A stretch of 7,530 bases of DNA, taken from Stomatobaculum longum. GTDB lineage: Bacteria; Bacillota; Clostridia; Lachnospirales; Lachnospiraceae. Below the pieces are notes generated by a model. The model ran no database searches and was not told the origin of the DNA. It saw only the letters and a program-made list of their open reading frames with translations. Positions 7,254-7,530 of this stretch are shown here, piece by piece. The translations under genes were made by a program, and so were the position numbers. The stretch lies in assembly GCA_905370385.1 (NCBI GenBank), contig CAJPKN010000071.1:1-7530 (forward strand). Direction: 5' to 3'. Positions within the stretch are counted from its first letter, which is position 1. Each line of letters opens with the position of its first letter.

Positions 7254-7282
7254 AGTATACCTTATTTGTGGCTGAAAAGAAA
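7254..7282 (-). promoter_or_regulatory. Candidate sigma-A-type promoter for the yloU-fakA operon
   Basis: Minus-strand TATACT at 7254-7259 matches the -10 consensus at five of six positions and lies about 65 bases before the yloU ATG. The hexamer 17 bases upstream (7277-7282, TTTCTT) is a poor -35, and no better one is correctly spaced. Either the promoter is weak, depends on an activator, or the start lies elsewhere in the divergent region. Confidence 0.4.
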
Positions 7283-7295
7283 GCCAAGAATTTAC

Positions 7296-7324
7296 TTGCA
7301 ATCACAGCATGGCTCTGCTAGAAT
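7296..7324 (+). promoter_or_regulatory. Promoter of rpmB (extended -10)
   Basis: A -35-like TTGCAA (7296-7301; four of six) is followed after 17 bases by TAGAAT (7319-7324; five of six), preceded by TGC to give an extended -10 element. Transcription would begin near 7331, leaving a leader of about 50 bases before the rpmB ATG. Spacing and match make this the strongest promoter candidate in the window. Confidence 0.65.
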
Positions 7325-7367
7325 TAGGAGCGATATGGACTTTGAATCTGCAGGGTCCAAAGAAGAT

Positions 7368-7375
7368 AGGAGGTG
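7368..7375 (+). promoter_or_regulatory. Ribosome binding site of rpmB
   Basis: AGGAGGTG lies 5 bases before the rpmB ATG (7381-7383) and is an almost full complement to the 3' end of 16S rRNA, as expected for a highly expressed ribosomal protein gene. It fixes the start codon. Confidence 0.85.
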
Positions 7376-7380
7376 TTACC

Positions 7381-7530
7381 ATGGCAAAGTGTGCTATTTG
7401 CGAAAAGGCAGCTCACTTCGGAAATAACGTGAGCCATTCTCATAGAAGAAGCAATCGCATCTGGAAGGCAAACGTCAAGTCCGTTAAGGTCAAGACGGAA
7501 GGCGGAGTGCGGAAGATGTATATTCTGTCT
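7381..7530 (+). CDS. rpmB: 50S ribosomal protein L28, N-terminal 50 residues; C-terminus beyond the right edge
   Basis: L28 is a small structural protein of the large ribosomal subunit. The visible part has the family signature, with CAIC at residues 4-7, FGNNVSHSHRRSNRIWKANV at 13-32 and a basic VKSVKVKTEGGVRKMY stretch after it. The family is usually 60-64 residues, so about 12 are missing past the edge. The N-terminal CxxC is that of the zinc-binding (C+) form, which normally has a second CxxC starting about where L49 is. Here the sequence reads MYILS rather than the usual MYVCT, so the third ligand appears absent. The gene is divergent from yloU, the common Bacillota arrangement, with its own promoter and a strong ribosome binding site. 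Confidence 0.95.
   Translation, partial: MAKCAICEKAAHFGNNVSHSHRRSNRIWKANVKSVKVKTEGGVRKMYILS

Noticed and set aside
1..7530. CRISPR array, defence genes, phage or integrative element, tRNA or riboswitch
   Set aside because: Both strands are almost completely explained by seven conserved housekeeping genes with short gaps. No repeats, integrase, tRNA cloverleaf or known riboswitch core was seen.

Overview
This window looks like a core chromosomal housekeeping block from a Gram-positive member of the Bacillota, most likely Clostridia close to Lachnospiraceae. That placement is an inference. It rests on gene order (rpmB divergent from an Asp23-family gene followed by yloV/fakA and recG), strong AGGAGG-type ribosome binding sites, a moderately high G+C that I judged by eye, and an L28 N-terminus (MAKCAICEK...) of the Lachnospiraceae type. 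No mobile element, CRISPR array, tRNA, rRNA or phage gene is visible.

Layout. Six genes lie head to tail on the minus strand, so transcription runs from high to low coordinates: yloU (Asp23/Gls24 family), fakA/yloV (DAK2-family fatty acid kinase), recG (branch-migrating helicase), a membrane-anchored L,D-transpeptidase, rsmD (16S rRNA G966 N2-methyltransferase) and coaD (phosphopantetheine adenylyltransferase, cut by the left edge). From recG to coaD the genes are packed: 12 bases between recG and the transpeptidase gene, a 1-base overlap at the transpeptidase/rsmD junction, and a 4-base ATGA overlap between rsmD and coaD. The one substantial break is the 87-base gap between fakA and recG, which holds a strong intrinsic terminator hairpin. 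On the plus strand at the right edge, rpmB (ribosomal protein L28, partial) diverges from yloU across a 192-base region with a good sigma-A-type promoter for rpmB and a weaker candidate for the minus-strand operon.

How the genes relate. They serve different core processes: membrane lipid supply (fakA, probably yloU), genome maintenance (recG), cell wall cross-linking (transpeptidase), ribosome maturation and structure (rsmD, rpmB) and coenzyme A synthesis (coaD). The rsmD-coaD pair and the yloU-fakA-recG order are conserved arrangements. The large L,D-transpeptidase between recG and rsmD is the most distinctive local element.

I did not find a convincing undescribed system. The points most worth a second look are the terminator just upstream of recG with almost no room for a new promoter, the long acidic cytoplasmic region of the L,D-transpeptidase, the start codons of recG and fakA (automated callers would probably over-extend both), and an L28 that keeps its first CxxC but has Leu where the third zinc-binding Cys is expected.
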